A stretch of DNA of 64,000 bases from G965212025 sp965215765. GTDB taxonomy: Bacteria > Pseudomonadota > Gammaproteobacteria > Poriferisulfidales > Oxydemutatoraceae. Numbering within the stretch: the stretch's first letter is position 1; the number at the start of each line of letters is the position of its first letter. The notes under the pieces are model-generated. The model was given only the letters and a program-made list of their open reading frames with translations, did not search any database and was not told the DNA's origin. The position numbers and the translations under genes are program-made. The DNA lies in the NCBI GenBank assembly GCA_965215765.1, contig OZ244118.1, forward strand, positions 1,550,001-1,614,000, given 5' to 3'. Shown here piece after piece: positions 1 through 7,999 of this stretch.

Positions 1-470
1 GCGATCCGCTCTACATCGCACGCCGGCTGGTACGCATCGCGAACGAAGATGTGGGAAACGCCGACCCGCAGGCCTGGACTGTAAGCATGAACGCCTGGTT
101 GTGCTACGAGCGTCTGGGAAGTCCTGAGGGCGAGCTTGGTATCGCGCAAGCGGCTTTGTATCTGGCATGCACCCCGAAAAGCAACGCCGTTTATGCGGCT
201 TACAAGGCTGTGATGTCAGAGGTCAAAGCGCAACAATCCCTGCCTGTGCCGTTGCATTTGCGCAATGCCCCAACGCAGTTGATGAGTTCCTTGGGTTATG
301 GCAAGGCTTACCGCTACGCGCATGATGAACCGGATGCTTTTGCAGCAGGAGAAAAATACTTTCCGGATGAGGCTCCCGAAACCGTGTATTACAAACCAAC
401 GAACCGCGGCTGGGAAGCTTATTTCAAGGAACGGCTGGAATATCTCGGTAGCCTGGCCAGAAAGCGATGA
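1..470 (+). CDS. rarA: Replication-associated recombination protein A, C-terminal part (5' end outside window)
   Basis: C-terminal part of the RarA/MgsA AAA+ ATPase, which acts at stalled replication forks with SSB and clamp-loader-like activity. The frame is open from base 3 and reads DPLYIARRLVRIANEDVG, then the family-typical stretches PKSNAVYAAYKAV, PVPLHLRNAPTQLM and GYRYAHDEPDAF-like residues, ending in a Lys/Arg-rich tail. The ATPase core (Walker A and B) lies upstream of the window. The last 96 bases of the gene are repeated 249 bp downstream, beyond a dispersed repeat. The assignment is firm; only the N-terminus is unseen. Confidence 0.93.
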   Translation, partial: DPLYIARRLVRIANEDVGNADPQAWTVSMNAWLCYERLGSPEGELGIAQAALYLACTPKSNAVYAAYKAVMSEVKAQQSLPVPLHLRNAPTQLMSSLGYGKAYRYAHDEPDAFAAGEKYFPDEAPETVYYKPTNRGWEAYFKERLEYLGSLARKR

Positions 471-483
471 GGTTGAGCCGGGG

Positions 484-645
484 AGCGTAACTACGAATTT
501 AACAACCGCGAAAAACGCAAAACATACGAAAAAGTTTTTTCCTGATGAATGCAGCCCTTCGCAGTTAAAAATAAAGAGCAAGGAATCAGGGATTTTGGTG
601 AACTTTGGAAGCCCCCCCCAAACTCGGATCGTGCGAATTACAAAC
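484..645 (+). repeat. Dispersed repeat copy R1 with GxxExxY 3' remnant
   Basis: Begins just after rarA with the common left end (AATTTAACAACCGCGAAAAA), then an A-rich arm, CCTGATGAATGC, and the right arm (CTTCGCAGTTAAAAATAAAG). It is followed by a short stretch reading GILVNFGSPPQTRIVRITN, the typical C-terminus of GxxExxY proteins (PDDEXK_3-type). Similar sequences lie near 24.5, 25.5, 29.1, 34.4, 35.8 and 51.9 kb. The arms are partly complementary, so it can fold as an imperfect hairpin. Confidence 0.75.
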
Positions 646-732
646 CAACGGATCACGGCTGGGAAGCTTATTTCAAGGAACGGCTGGAATATCTTGGCAG
701 CCTGACCAGAAAGCGATGAGGTTGAGCCGGGG
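637..732 (+). pseudogene. Duplicated 3' end of rarA
   Basis: A near-identical copy of bases 388-483 (rarA codons from the YYKPTNRGWEAYF region through the stop codon and a few bases beyond), displaced by 249 bp. It has no start and follows a GxxExxY remnant. The joint shares ATTACAAACC between the GxxExxY tail and rarA, which points to microhomology-mediated duplication. Confidence 0.8.
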
Positions 733-782
733 GTTTTGCCAAAAGAAAAAGCGCGGGTGTTTTGGTGTTAAAGTGCCAAGTT

Positions 783-1070
783 ATGGATGAATTAAGAATT
801 TCTCGTGACTTCGTTGAACGCATGCTGCATAGCTTGCAGGAACACGATCAGCAATGTCGTGACCCTTTGGTTGCCGCGCAATACTTGTCTGCGCTGAGTG
901 CCTTGCTGGTCGCCAAAAACACCTTATCCGAAGTTGAGGCGCGAAGCTTGTTGCAACAGCTTTACAGTTTCATGGAGCATGTTTGCGAGGCCGAAAGCAG
1001 CCCGCCGGTGCCGGATCTTTCTCGTCAGGCTTTTGGGATGTGGTATCCGCCGAGCGATGACGGTGCCTAG
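783..1070 (+). CDS. Small hypothetical protein, 95 aa
   Basis: An open frame starting at ATG (MDELRISRDFVERML). It is predicted mostly helical, acidic in its first half, with no signal peptide or membrane segment. I do not recognise the family. An upstream in-frame TTG/ATG extension is possible, but the ATG at 783 gives the most natural N-terminus. Its last 77 bases belong to the 471-bp tandem duplication, so the tail (AFGMWYPPSDDGA) is repeated without a start at about 1505-1541. Its TAG stop overlaps the TAG stop of the convergent gene on the other strand in a palindromic CTAG. It could be a genuine small gene or chance coding. Confidence 0.45.
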   Translation: MDELRISRDFVERMLHSLQEHDQQCRDPLVAAQYLSALSALLVAKNTLSEVEARSLLQQLYSFMEHVCEAESSPPVPDLSRQAFGMWYPPSDDGA

Positions 1071-1285
1071 ATATTTCCGCTAAAGGCCAGAATCAGCAGA
1101 ACAACAATCAGTCCGCTCGTGGCCAGCATAAACAGAGCCAAGCCCCGTTTGCGCCGAAACAGTGCCACGCCTCCAAGTAACAGAAGCAAGGCGATAAGCA
1201 CTGCTATCAGAGGTGGGCGCAAAACATCCTGCCAGACAGAGAAACGCTTGCTGACATCAAAAACGCTTGGTGTGTTTGCAGACAT
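1067..1285 (-). CDS. Small two-helix membrane protein, copy 1 (72 aa)
   Basis: A 72-residue protein starting MSANTPSVFDVSKRF. It has two hydrophobic segments (about residues 25-42 and 50-70) separated by a basic loop (FRRKRG), so it is probably an inner-membrane hairpin with the loop in the cytoplasm. Family unknown. It is one of two adjacent near-identical copies; protein differences are nil or minimal although the DNA has diverged a little, which suggests selection or recent duplication. It lies downstream of ygfZ on the same strand. Confidence 0.6.
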   Translation of the reverse strand: MSANTPSVFDVSKRFSVWQDVLRPPLIAVLIALLLLLGGVALFRRKRGLALFMLATSGLIVVLLILAFSGNI

Positions 1286-1367
1286 GGCTCGCAGTGTTCA
1301 GACATTCGTGAAGGGGAAATCCTGCTTGTCACGCAGGCATGGTCATTTGAGGTCTTTTCCATAGTGT

Positions 1368-1464
1368 CTAGTCTTCTGTTTCTGCAGGTCGCGGTATAGG
1401 GTGGATTTCCAGAGCTGAGCCCTTGACGCTCCCCAAAGTGCCCGTAGCGGCATCGCTCACCCGC
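1368..1464 (-). pseudogene. 3' fragment of ygfZ
   Basis: The last roughly 97 bases of ygfZ including its stop codon, generated by the 471-bp duplication. It has no start and no upstream coding frame, so it is a by-product rather than a gene. Confidence 0.85.
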
Positions 1465-1537
1465 AAAGCAGCCCGCCGGTGCCGGATTCTTCTCATCAGG
1501 CTTTTGGGATGTGGTATCCGCCGAGCGATGACGGTGC

Positions 1538-1756
1538 CTAGATATTTCCGCTAAAGGCCAGAATCAGCAGAACAACAATCAGGCCGCTCGTGGCCAGCAT
1601 AAACAGAGCCAAGCCCCGTTTGCGCCGAAACAGTGCCACGCCTCCAAGTAGCAGAAGCAAGGCGATAAGCACTGCTATCAGAGGTGGGCGCAAAACATCC
1701 TGCCAGACAGAGAAACGCTTGCTGACATCAAAAACGCTTGGTGTGTTTGCAGACAT
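1538..1756 (-). CDS. Small two-helix membrane protein, copy 2 (72 aa)
   Basis: The second copy of the 72-aa membrane hairpin protein, lying directly downstream of intact ygfZ with about 80 bp between. In this copy a TTG three codons upstream (giving MRAM...) is also open, but the ATG at 1756 matches the other copy. This is presumably the ancestral position, with ygfZ and this gene co-transcribed on the minus strand. Function unknown. Confidence 0.6.
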   Translation of the reverse strand: MSANTPSVFDVSKRFSVWQDVLRPPLIAVLIALLLLLGGVALFRRKRGLALFMLATSGLIVVLLILAFSGNI

Positions 1757-1838
1757 GGCTCGCAATGCTCAGACATTCGTGAAGGGGAAATCCTGCTTGT
1801 CACGCAGGCATGGTCATTTGAGGTCTTTTCCATAGTGT

Positions 1839-2813
1839 CTAGTCTTCTGTTTCTGCAGGTCGCGATATAGGGCGGATTTCCAGAGTTGAGCCCTCGACGC
1901 TCCCCAAAGTGCCCGTAGCGGCATCGCTCACCCGCAAAGCAGCAAGCCCCAGCCAAGCGTCTCCAGTTGGAGCAGGGCAGGAGTCTATGATTTCTCCGCA
2001 AGGCTGTTCCGGATGCCATTTGTGGACAAACACTTTGCTTCCCGGAGGCATTTCTTGGTGTTCCGCACTTCGCACCAGACAGGCGCGTTGTTTGGCTTTG
2101 CCTCGGTAATGGATCCGCGCGACAATTTCCTGTCCGGGAAAGCAGCCTTTGGAAAAACTGACCGCACCCAGCCAGTCCAGATTGAGGGATTGCGGCAGAA
2201 ATCGCTCAGTGCTTGCTTCGTTGATTACCGGGTAGCCGTTGCAGAGCCCGTGGGCTCTCCAAAGCTTTGGTTCAGCTGGCTGTGCATCCTGTAACAGCGT
2301 GTCTTGCAAGGCGGTGAAATGCGCTTCGTCTGTGTATATTTCAAAGCGAGGGCAGCCATTGCCAGCAACCCGGATCACGACATGGTGCTTCGTACACCAC
2401 TGGCCATGCGCTTGAGTCGGGGCGTACCCGAAGTGCTTGCGCACGACCTCTTCGCTACGTGTTCCCATGATTCCGATACACTTGAAAGTTGTGTCTGTCA
2501 GGTTGACACGGGAGCGTAGAACAAAGATTGACAGGCGTTTGCGAACGGCTTCTGACAGCTTGCTCTCCAGGCTGAAAAAATAATCACCTCCGAAAACAAA
2601 GACCTGTCCAAGTGCAATGACCCGACCTTTCGGGTTGCAGTAAGCGGTATATTTTGAATGCCTGCTGTCGATCGTTTTCAAGTCATTCGTAAATTGCCGG
2701 TTCAGAAAATCACCAGCATCTTCACCGCTGAAGCGGGTGATGCCCAACCAGGGTAATTGACAAAAAGTAGTGCTGTCCGGGCAAGGCAAGGCTTCCCGGA
2801 AAGATGTATCCAT
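1839..2813 (-). CDS. ygfZ: YgfZ/GcvT-like folate-binding protein
   Basis: Folate-dependent protein needed for repair or assembly of some Fe-S enzymes such as MiaB, cytoplasmic, with a GcvT-like fold. The diagnostic YgfZ motif K-G-C-[FY]-x-G-Q-E is present as KGCFPGQEIVARIHYRGK. The N-terminal GcvT features (LGITRFSGEDAGDFLNRQ) and C-terminal LGLAAL are also seen. I start it at ATG 2813 (MDTSFREALP), which has a purine-rich GAGAAAG upstream and gives 324 aa, close to E. coli YgfZ. ATGs at 2852 and 2975 are open but have no good ribosome site. The 3' end is copied in the 471-bp duplication. Confidence 0.9.
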   Translation of the reverse strand: MDTSFREALPCPDSTTFCQLPWLGITRFSGEDAGDFLNRQFTNDLKTIDSRHSKYTAYCNPKGRVIALGQVFVFGGDYFFSLESKLSEAVRKRLSIFVLRSRVNLTDTTFKCIGIMGTRSEEVVRKHFGYAPTQAHGQWCTKHHVVIRVAGNGCPRFEIYTDEAHFTALQDTLLQDAQPAEPKLWRAHGLCNGYPVINEASTERFLPQSLNLDWLGAVSFSKGCFPGQEIVARIHYRGKAKQRACLVRSAEHQEMPPGSKVFVHKWHPEQPCGEIIDSCPAPTGDAWLGLAALRVSDAATGTLGSVEGSTLEIRPISRPAETED

Positions 2814-3325
2814 CCGGTGGTCTTTCTCTGTGGTTGCGGCCTTTTCGGTCATCGTCGTCTGTGTAGGGCTTCTCTTGTCTTTGGAAGCTGCCTGAACCAC
2901 GCTTGAGTACTGGCGAATGTCTTGACCATGTTTTCTTCCTGCTTGCCAAATCAGGCTGTTTCGGCTGTTTCGCAACTTGTCATGCGCTCCAGGTCATTGG
3001 CGACTCTGTTTGCATGATTCAGCCACAGCACTGTGCATCTTAAACGCATAAAGAGTTGCTGCGGTGAGCGAAGTGTGGCGGGAGCGACTGCGTTTTTGTC
3101 GTCTTTTCCCGGAGCATGGGGCGCAGGCGGTAATGTTTGCACCTGGCTTGAAACCAGCGTCCTGTTTGGAGCCGTGTCCGGCACCGCGGTGTTTGTATGC
3201 CCGACACAGCTCGGGGCTCGGAAAAGACTGCCTGTGAAGGAGTGGAAAGAAAGCACTTCAGCAGAAACAAAGTGGGGTGATTTGGCTCTTTGCTCGTGTC
3301 GGCTTGTCGGGCTTTTCGGTTCGCA
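2814..3325. other. Stretch without a supported gene
   Basis: Between ygfZ and hemD. Short frames exist on both strands (for example minus 2951-3256 and plus 3033-3419), but their composition is low in hydrophobic core residues and neither has a convincing ribosome site or recognisable motif. hemX/hemY, which often follow hemD, are absent. It may hold a decayed gene. Confidence 0.5.
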
Positions 3326-4121
3326 TCAGGGTTCCCGGTATTTGTTTTGCCACCAATCTTGTGCGGCTTGCAACATGTCGCGATCCAACGGGCTTCTCGC
3401 GACCAAGGGTGGTTTTTGAAATTTCATCGCCTGGTAGGTGGCCACCTGGTTTTTGCTGCCTAGCAACAGCTTTGACGTCAGCAACTGGCTGCGGCTTGCT
3501 TTGGCAGTCAGCGTGTAGAGGTTCTGCAGGGCGTTGATGCTGGTGACCATTGCCAGGTCGTAGAGCGGCTTTCCGGGTATCAACTGCAGGGCTTGGCATG
3601 TCGGCAGAGCTCTTTCGTAGACTTCCAGGTACACGACGTGTGCTGAAATTTCCCTGAGCTTTTGGGCGAGAAGCTCTTTTCCTCCGAGTCCGCGAAAGAT
3701 GGTGACTCGCCCGCTGCTGGCTGTCCGGGTAACGGAGGCAAGGCGCAGCAAGGCTTCTGAGCCAGGGTTTTCGGGGCAGGCTGATACCGGAATATCGTAA
3801 TGCGACAGCTGTTCGGCGGTGCTTTTGCCGATTGCCGCCACCGCTGGGAGCGCGTGCCGGTTGATCCCGATTTTTGCAAACAGGCGGTTTGCGTACACCA
3901 CCGCGTTCTGGCTGATGAAAATGAGCAGCTTGCTCGCCAGGATGTCGTCTGCTTTGCACGTTTTGGCGACGATGTCGGATCGGTCACGTATTGTGGTTAC
4001 CGGAAAAGCCTGAGGCAAAGCACCGGCGTTGCGCAGCAGCGTCAGCATCGTGCTGTTTTGCTCCTGCGGCCTGGTAACCAGAACGCGCAAGCCTTGCAGG
4101 GCTTTCTCAGTCTTCTGCATT
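3326..4121 (-). CDS. hemD: Uroporphyrinogen-III synthase
   Basis: Cyclises hydroxymethylbilane to uroporphyrinogen III in haem and sirohaem synthesis (cytoplasm). The sequence shows the two-lobed HemD pattern: LRVLVTRPQEQN at the start, LLIFISQNAVVYA, AAIGKSTAEQL, and in the second lobe VTIFRGLGGKELLAQ and VVYLEVYERALP. I start it at ATG 4121 (MQKTEKALQGLRVL), overlapping the end of hemC by 15 bp, rather than at ATG 4153. Family sequence conservation is low, but position after hemC makes it secure. Confidence 0.93.
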
Positions 4122-5048
4122 GCTCTGCTGCGCTGACAGGTGCTGACGGGCACCTCGAAGCAACAGTTCTTGCGCTACGGTTTTGGCGAGATCAGCGGCA
4201 TTTGAAACTGACGCCTCTTGATGGCAATTCAGTAACGCATTCGTCTCGGCATTGCCGACACGGGCGTGGATTCTGATGCGTTTGGAGGCAATCGTGGCAT
4301 AAACGCCCAAGGGTGAGAAGCAGTCAGCATCCAGCCTGACTCCGACAGCTCTCTCGGTGCAGACGCAGCACCAGGTTTCCTGATGGTTGACCGTTGCCAG
4401 CAGTTCCCGGAGTGCGTGATCCGAGCTTCGGCATTCCAGCGCGATGGCACCTTGGCCGATGGCAGGCGTCATGAGGCTGCTGCTGAGTCTCTGGTGTGGC
4501 TGTATCTGATGGCCCATTCGTTCCAGACCGGCGCAAGCCAGCACGATCGCATCAAGGTCACCGCTCTCAAGGCGGCTCAGTCGGGTCTGTATATTGCCGC
4601 GAAGACTGACAATCGTCAGGTCAGGCCGTTTGTTCAACAGTTGCACGCTGCGGCGCAAACTGGAAGTTCCGACACTTGCGCCTTTGGGCAAATCGGCGAG
4701 CAGGGTTTGAGAGCCGCCCAGAAAGGCATCGGCGGCATCGGCGCGCTTCAGGACGGCTGCGATCATGAGCCCGTCAGCCAATGTTCCCGGCACGTCTTTC
4801 AGAGAGTGGACAGCGACGTCTGCCCGTCCAGTAAGCAGGTCTTTTTCCAGCTCCTTTACAAACAGCGCTTTGCCGCCAAAAACGCGTAGCGGTTGGCTGA
4901 GGTCACGGTCAGCACTCGTGTCCATTCCCATGGTGACGGTTCTGACCTCAGGCAGTGCTTTGCGCAAACGCTTTTTGAATATTTCGGTTTGTGCCAACGC
5001 CAAGGGGCTTTTTCGCGTCACGATGCGAAAAAATTTTTCAGTTGCCAT
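4107..5048 (-). CDS. hemC: Porphobilinogen deaminase (hydroxymethylbilane synthase)
   Basis: Condenses four porphobilinogens into hydroxymethylbilane. The N-terminus reads RIVTRKSPLALAQT and the catalytic Asp is in HSLKDVP. The dipyrromethane cofactor cysteine is Cys243 in LDADCFSPLG, a variant of the usual GGC-x-PLG. RLSRLESGDLDAIVLACAGL and AIGQGAIALEC are also family hallmarks. Its length of 313 aa is normal. It is the first gene of a hemCD operon with overlapping reading frames. Confidence 0.97.
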   Translation of the reverse strand: MATEKFFRIVTRKSPLALAQTEIFKKRLRKALPEVRTVTMGMDTSADRDLSQPLRVFGGKALFVKELEKDLLTGRADVAVHSLKDVPGTLADGLMIAAVLKRADAADAFLGGSQTLLADLPKGASVGTSSLRRSVQLLNKRPDLTIVSLRGNIQTRLSRLESGDLDAIVLACAGLERMGHQIQPHQRLSSSLMTPAIGQGAIALECRSSDHALRELLATVNHQETWCCVCTERAVGVRLDADCFSPLGVYATIASKRIRIHARVGNAETNALLNCHQEASVSNAADLAKTVAQELLLRGARQHLSAQQSNAED

Positions 5049-5076
5049 TCAGTTTGTCTGTTCGTGCCTTGCGGGC

Positions 5077-5163
5077 TCACGCCTTGGTCTTGGGGGCTTT
5101 TCCACGACCTTTCTTTGTAGCCCGGGGAAGCTTGTGTGGCTGCTGTGTTTTTAAATTAGCCAC
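5077..5163 (-). CDS. Possible 28-aa basic peptide downstream of the ABC permease
   Basis: A GTG codon overlaps the permease stop (GGTGGCTAA) and opens a 28-codon frame rich in Lys, Arg and Pro, ending KKGRGKAPKTKA. Such coupling is how the neighbouring genes are linked. There is no independent ribosome site, and a short basic frame can arise by chance or be the tail of a once-longer gene. Confidence 0.22.
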   Translation of the reverse strand: MANLKTQQPHKLPRATKKGRGKAPKTKA

Positions 5164-6004
5164 CTCGGCGCCTGGTGCCGAGGACGCCTCGCGTGGGGTC
5201 ATAACCGTAGATCGCCAAAGCAATAAACAGCGTTGTAAAGAAGCCCACCCATAACAGCGCGGAGACGTTCAGCTGACCGTAAAGCGCGAAGCGAATGAGT
5301 TCTACGGCATAAGTAAAGGGATTGTGCTCACAAATTTTGTGGAGCAGCAGGCTGGATTCCTTAACTCGCCACAAAGGGTATAAAGCGGAGGACGCGAAGA
5401 ACATGGGAAAAATGACAAAATTCATGATCCCGGCAAAGTTTTCCAGCTGCTTGATAACCGATGAAATAAACAACCCTATTGCGCCAAGCATCAGGCCGCT
5501 CAGCAGCAGTGCCGGGAACAAGGTCAGATATCCGATTTCTGGCGGGCGGACATCCCAGAACCAGGCAATCACCAGAAAGACATAAACCTGACAGGCGGAA
5601 ATCATCGCCCCGGAAAGCAATTTGCTTGCCAACAGAAACCAGCGTGGCATCGGGCTGAGCAGCAAAACGCGCATGCTCCCCATCTCGCGGTCGTACACCA
5701 TGGAGAGGGAAGTCTGCATGCCGCTGAACAATTGAATCATGCCGATTAACCCAGGTGCGATGTACTCTTCGTAAAGCACGTAGGTCTCGTAAGGAGGGAT
5801 GATGGAAACTCCCAATACGGAGCGGAAGCCGGCTGCAAAAATGAACAGCCACACCAGCGGTCTGACCAGGGAGGCGACAAACCGGGCGCGTTGCTGTAAA
5901 AAGCGTAGCATCTCACGGGCGGCAATGCCTTTGAAGCAAAACCAGTGTTCGGCCAGCAAGCCGCTGGAAAGTCGTTCCTGAGTAGACGGGGTGTCTGGGG
6001 GCAT
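5156..6004 (-). CDS. ABC-2 type permease of PQQ-alcohol-oxidation cluster (PedC-like)
   Basis: An integral membrane ABC-2 permease, 282 aa with about six hydrophobic segments, starting MPPDTPSTQERL. The stretches AAREMLRFLQQRARFVASLVRPLVWLFIF (read in part), MVYDREMGSMRVLLLSPMPR and NPFTYAVELIRFALYGQ are typical of the permease paired with PQQ-dependent alcohol dehydrogenase systems (PedC family). An AGAGAGAC ribosome site precedes the ATG. It lies downstream of its ATPase, from which it is separated by a duplicated ATPase fragment. The substrate is not established for this family. Confidence 0.85.
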   Translation of the reverse strand: MPPDTPSTQERLSSGLLAEHWFCFKGIAAREMLRFLQQRARFVASLVRPLVWLFIFAAGFRSVLGVSIIPPYETYVLYEEYIAPGLIGMIQLFSGMQTSLSMVYDREMGSMRVLLLSPMPRWFLLASKLLSGAMISACQVYVFLVIAWFWDVRPPEIGYLTLFPALLLSGLMLGAIGLFISSVIKQLENFAGIMNFVIFPMFFASSALYPLWRVKESSLLLHKICEHNPFTYAVELIRFALYGQLNVSALLWVGFFTTLFIALAIYGYDPTRGVLGTRRRGG

Positions 6005-6017
6005 GGGTGTCAGTCTC

Positions 6018-6265
6018 TCTTAAAGTAAATTGGCAAGACTCTCTTTTAACATACTGAAACTCTTGGTATTGGCAATGTCTTCAGAGATGCCACGCACGGC
6101 GATTTCCCCTTTGCGAAGAACCAGAATCGTGTCTTGGTGGTCGATTTCATCCAGGAGTATTCCGGTGCCTCCACGGCATAAATTGTGCACATGCTCAATA
6201 ATCGATTCACGGCTTTTGACGTCAAGACCGACCGTCGGTTCATCCAGCACTAGCAGAGCGGTTTG
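6018..6265 (-). pseudogene. Duplicated 3' third of the ABC ATPase gene
   Basis: Repeats the last roughly 80 codons of the neighbouring ATPase, from ALLVLDEPTVGLDV to the ANLL end, with scattered substitutions. A 15-bp in-frame deletion removes WTTHL, including the H-loop histidine, so it could not work as an ATPase lobe. It has no start of its own. Confidence 0.88.
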
Positions 6266-6269
6266 TGCG

Positions 6270-7025
6270 TTAAAGTAAATTGGCAAGATTCTCTTTGAAC
6301 ATGCTGAAATTCTTGGTATTGGCAATATCTTCGGCGATGCCACGCACGGCAATTTCCCCCCTGCGAAGAACCAGAATCGTGTCTTGGCGGTCGATTTCAT
6401 CCAGGAGATGCGTGGTCCAGAGTATTCCGGTGCCACCACGGCGTAAATTGCGCACATGCTCAATAATCGATTCACGGCTTTTGACGTCAAGACCGACCGT
6501 CGGTTCATCCAGCACCAGCAGAGCGGGTTTGTGCATCAAAGCGCGCGCAATCTCTACACGCCTGACCTGGCCACCACTCAAGCTCCTCAACGGGTCGTGG
6601 AGCTGGCTTTCCATCCCCATACGTTGCAGTTCCTGTTCTATCAGTGGCGTGGCGCGCCGGGTGGAAAACCCACACAAGGCAGCGGCGTATTTCATGTTTT
6701 GCCAGACGGTAAGATCTGCGTCAAGCGAGCGTTGCTGGAAAACAGCTCCCATCTTCTTGAGCGCAGAGTAGGGACGTTTTCTGAGGTTATGGCCGCAAAC
6801 CCGGATGACACCCGCACGGCTGTTGTAGAGCCGGGTGATCAAGGAAAAAATAGTGCTTTTTCCGGCTCCATTGGCTCCGAGGAGCACACAGAATTCGCCT
6901 GCCGATACTTGCAGGTTAACTTGCTTTAAAGCCTGCTTTTTGCCAAAAAAGTAACTGAGATCAGAAACCTCCAGGACAGGTCGGGAAGTGCTGCTCACAG
7001 TTGCTTGCTTACCGCTACCCCCCAT
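6270..7025 (-). CDS. ABC transporter ATP-binding protein of PQQ-alcohol-oxidation cluster
   Basis: ATPase subunit for the adjacent permease. It has Walker A GANGAGKST, Q-loop AVFQQRSLD, signature LSGGQVRR, Walker B ALLVLDEP, D-loop and H-loop WTTHLLDE. The start at ATG 7025 has a clear AGGA ribosome site 8 bases upstream. It overlaps the beta-propeller gene by about 31 bp; a GTG at 6998 in a GTGA overlap is an alternative. The 3' third is duplicated downstream. Confidence 0.9.
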   Translation of the reverse strand: MGGSGKQATVSSTSRPVLEVSDLSYFFGKKQALKQVNLQVSAGEFCVLLGANGAGKSTIFSLITRLYNSRAGVIRVCGHNLRKRPYSALKKMGAVFQQRSLDADLTVWQNMKYAAALCGFSTRRATPLIEQELQRMGMESQLHDPLRSLSGGQVRRVEIARALMHKPALLVLDEPTVGLDVKSRESIIEHVRNLRRGGTGILWTTHLLDEIDRQDTILVLRRGEIAVRGIAEDIANTKNFSMFKENLANLL

Positions 7026-7999
7026 GGGTATCTTCCTACAGCAATGGATTTGATCGTGCGCAATTTTGTGGTGTCAATAACGGAAATGTCGTTACTGACC
7101 CCGTTGGTTGTGTAAATGCGCTCTTCGTTCGGGCTGAAAGCCATTTGCCAGACGCGTGCTCCTACCAACAGATACTTTTTAATCTCGTAGCTTTTGGCAT
7201 CCAGAACTGCTACCCGAGCAGCTGGCCCGAGCGCGATATAAGCTATTTTGTCATCCTGGCTTATGCGAACCGCAACCGGCTGTATGGCTTCGGGTCTGAT
7301 GCCGGCAATTTTGAAATTGATGGTCTTCAAAATTTTCTGGGTTTGGGCATCGATGACGTGTGCGGTTCCGCCTACTTCGGATGTGACCCAGACTTGTTTC
7401 CCGTCATGGGTGAACTCTGCAAAACGTGGCCGGCTCCCCACGAGCACGTTTGCGTAGACTTTGTAAGTGGAGGTGTTGATGAAGTGCGCCATATTTGTGG
7501 TTTCCGAGGTGTTGACCAGGATTTTTCCGTCGGGACTGATGCCCATGCCTTCCGGTTCGACGCCGACCTGTATCTCCGAAGTGATCTTGCGTTTCCCGAT
7601 GTCAACAACTGTGACGATATTGTCGTCCTCGTTGGCAACGTAGATAAGGTTCCCGTCCGGAGACATCGCCATGAGTTCCGGATCAGGACCCGATGGCAGG
7701 AAGCGCACGATTTTTCTGCTGCTCAGATCAAGAACCTGAATCTGGTCATCATCGCTTGCGCAGATGTACAGAAATTTCTGGTCTTTGCTGACGAGTACGC
7801 CTCGCGGGCGTTGCCCTACAGGGATCGTGTCCTCGACTTTCAGAGTTGTGCCGTTGATGATCGTGATGGAGTTGTCTTTCTCGTTAGACACGTAGATGGT
7901 ATGAGCCACATCGGCGAAAGCAGGTTGGCAGCAAATGGCAAGTGCCAAGGCGGACAGCAGAGTCAAGGTGGCGTGACGCCACGGTTTGTTAATGGTCAT
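6995..7999 (-). CDS. YVTN beta-propeller protein of PQQ-associated cluster
   Basis: A secreted seven-bladed YVTN-type beta-propeller. The signal peptide is about residues 1-29 (MTINKPWRHATLTLLSALAL, cleavage after AFA), followed by repeated blades such as TIYVSNEKDNSI, FLYICASDDDQIQVLDL, LIYVANEDDNIVTVVD and IYTTNGVSNDISVID. This matches the beta-propeller found with PQQ-dependent catabolism gene sets. The ATG sits in an ATGA overlap with the upstream gene and has AGGAGA upstream. It is probably periplasmic, perhaps a partner of a periplasmic alcohol dehydrogenase. Confidence 0.88.
   Translation of the reverse strand: MTINKPWRHATLTLLSALALAICCQPAFADVAHTIYVSNEKDNSITIINGTTLKVEDTIPVGQRPRGVLVSKDQKFLYICASDDDQIQVLDLSSRKIVRFLPSGPDPELMAMSPDGNLIYVANEDDNIVTVVDIGKRKITSEIQVGVEPEGMGISPDGKILVNTSETTNMAHFINTSTYKVYANVLVGSRPRFAEFTHDGKQVWVTSEVGGTAHVIDAQTQKILKTINFKIAGIRPEAIQPVAVRISQDDKIAYIALGPAARVAVLDAKSYEIKKYLLVGARVWQMAFSPNEERIYTTNGVSNDISVIDTTKLRTIKSIAVGRYPWGVAVSKQL

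Larger units (their letters stand above)
994..1935. repeat. Tandem duplication, 2 x 471 bp
   Basis: Bases 994-1464 and 1465-1935 are direct copies with roughly a dozen substitutions and no length change. Each copy holds the tail of the 95-aa gene, the whole 72-aa membrane-protein gene, and the 3' end of ygfZ. The sequence AAAGCAGC occurs at 994, 1465 and 1936, marking the joint as microhomology between the 95-aa gene and ygfZ. Confidence 0.93.

Noticed and set aside
2951..3256. 101-codon minus-strand frame between ygfZ and hemD
   Set aside because: No recognised motif or ribosome site, and composition like non-coding sequence. A decayed gene is possible but not supported.
3258..3959. 233-codon minus-strand frame in a different phase from hemD
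   Set aside because: Arg/Pro/His-rich shadow of hemD; hemD motifs are in the other frame.
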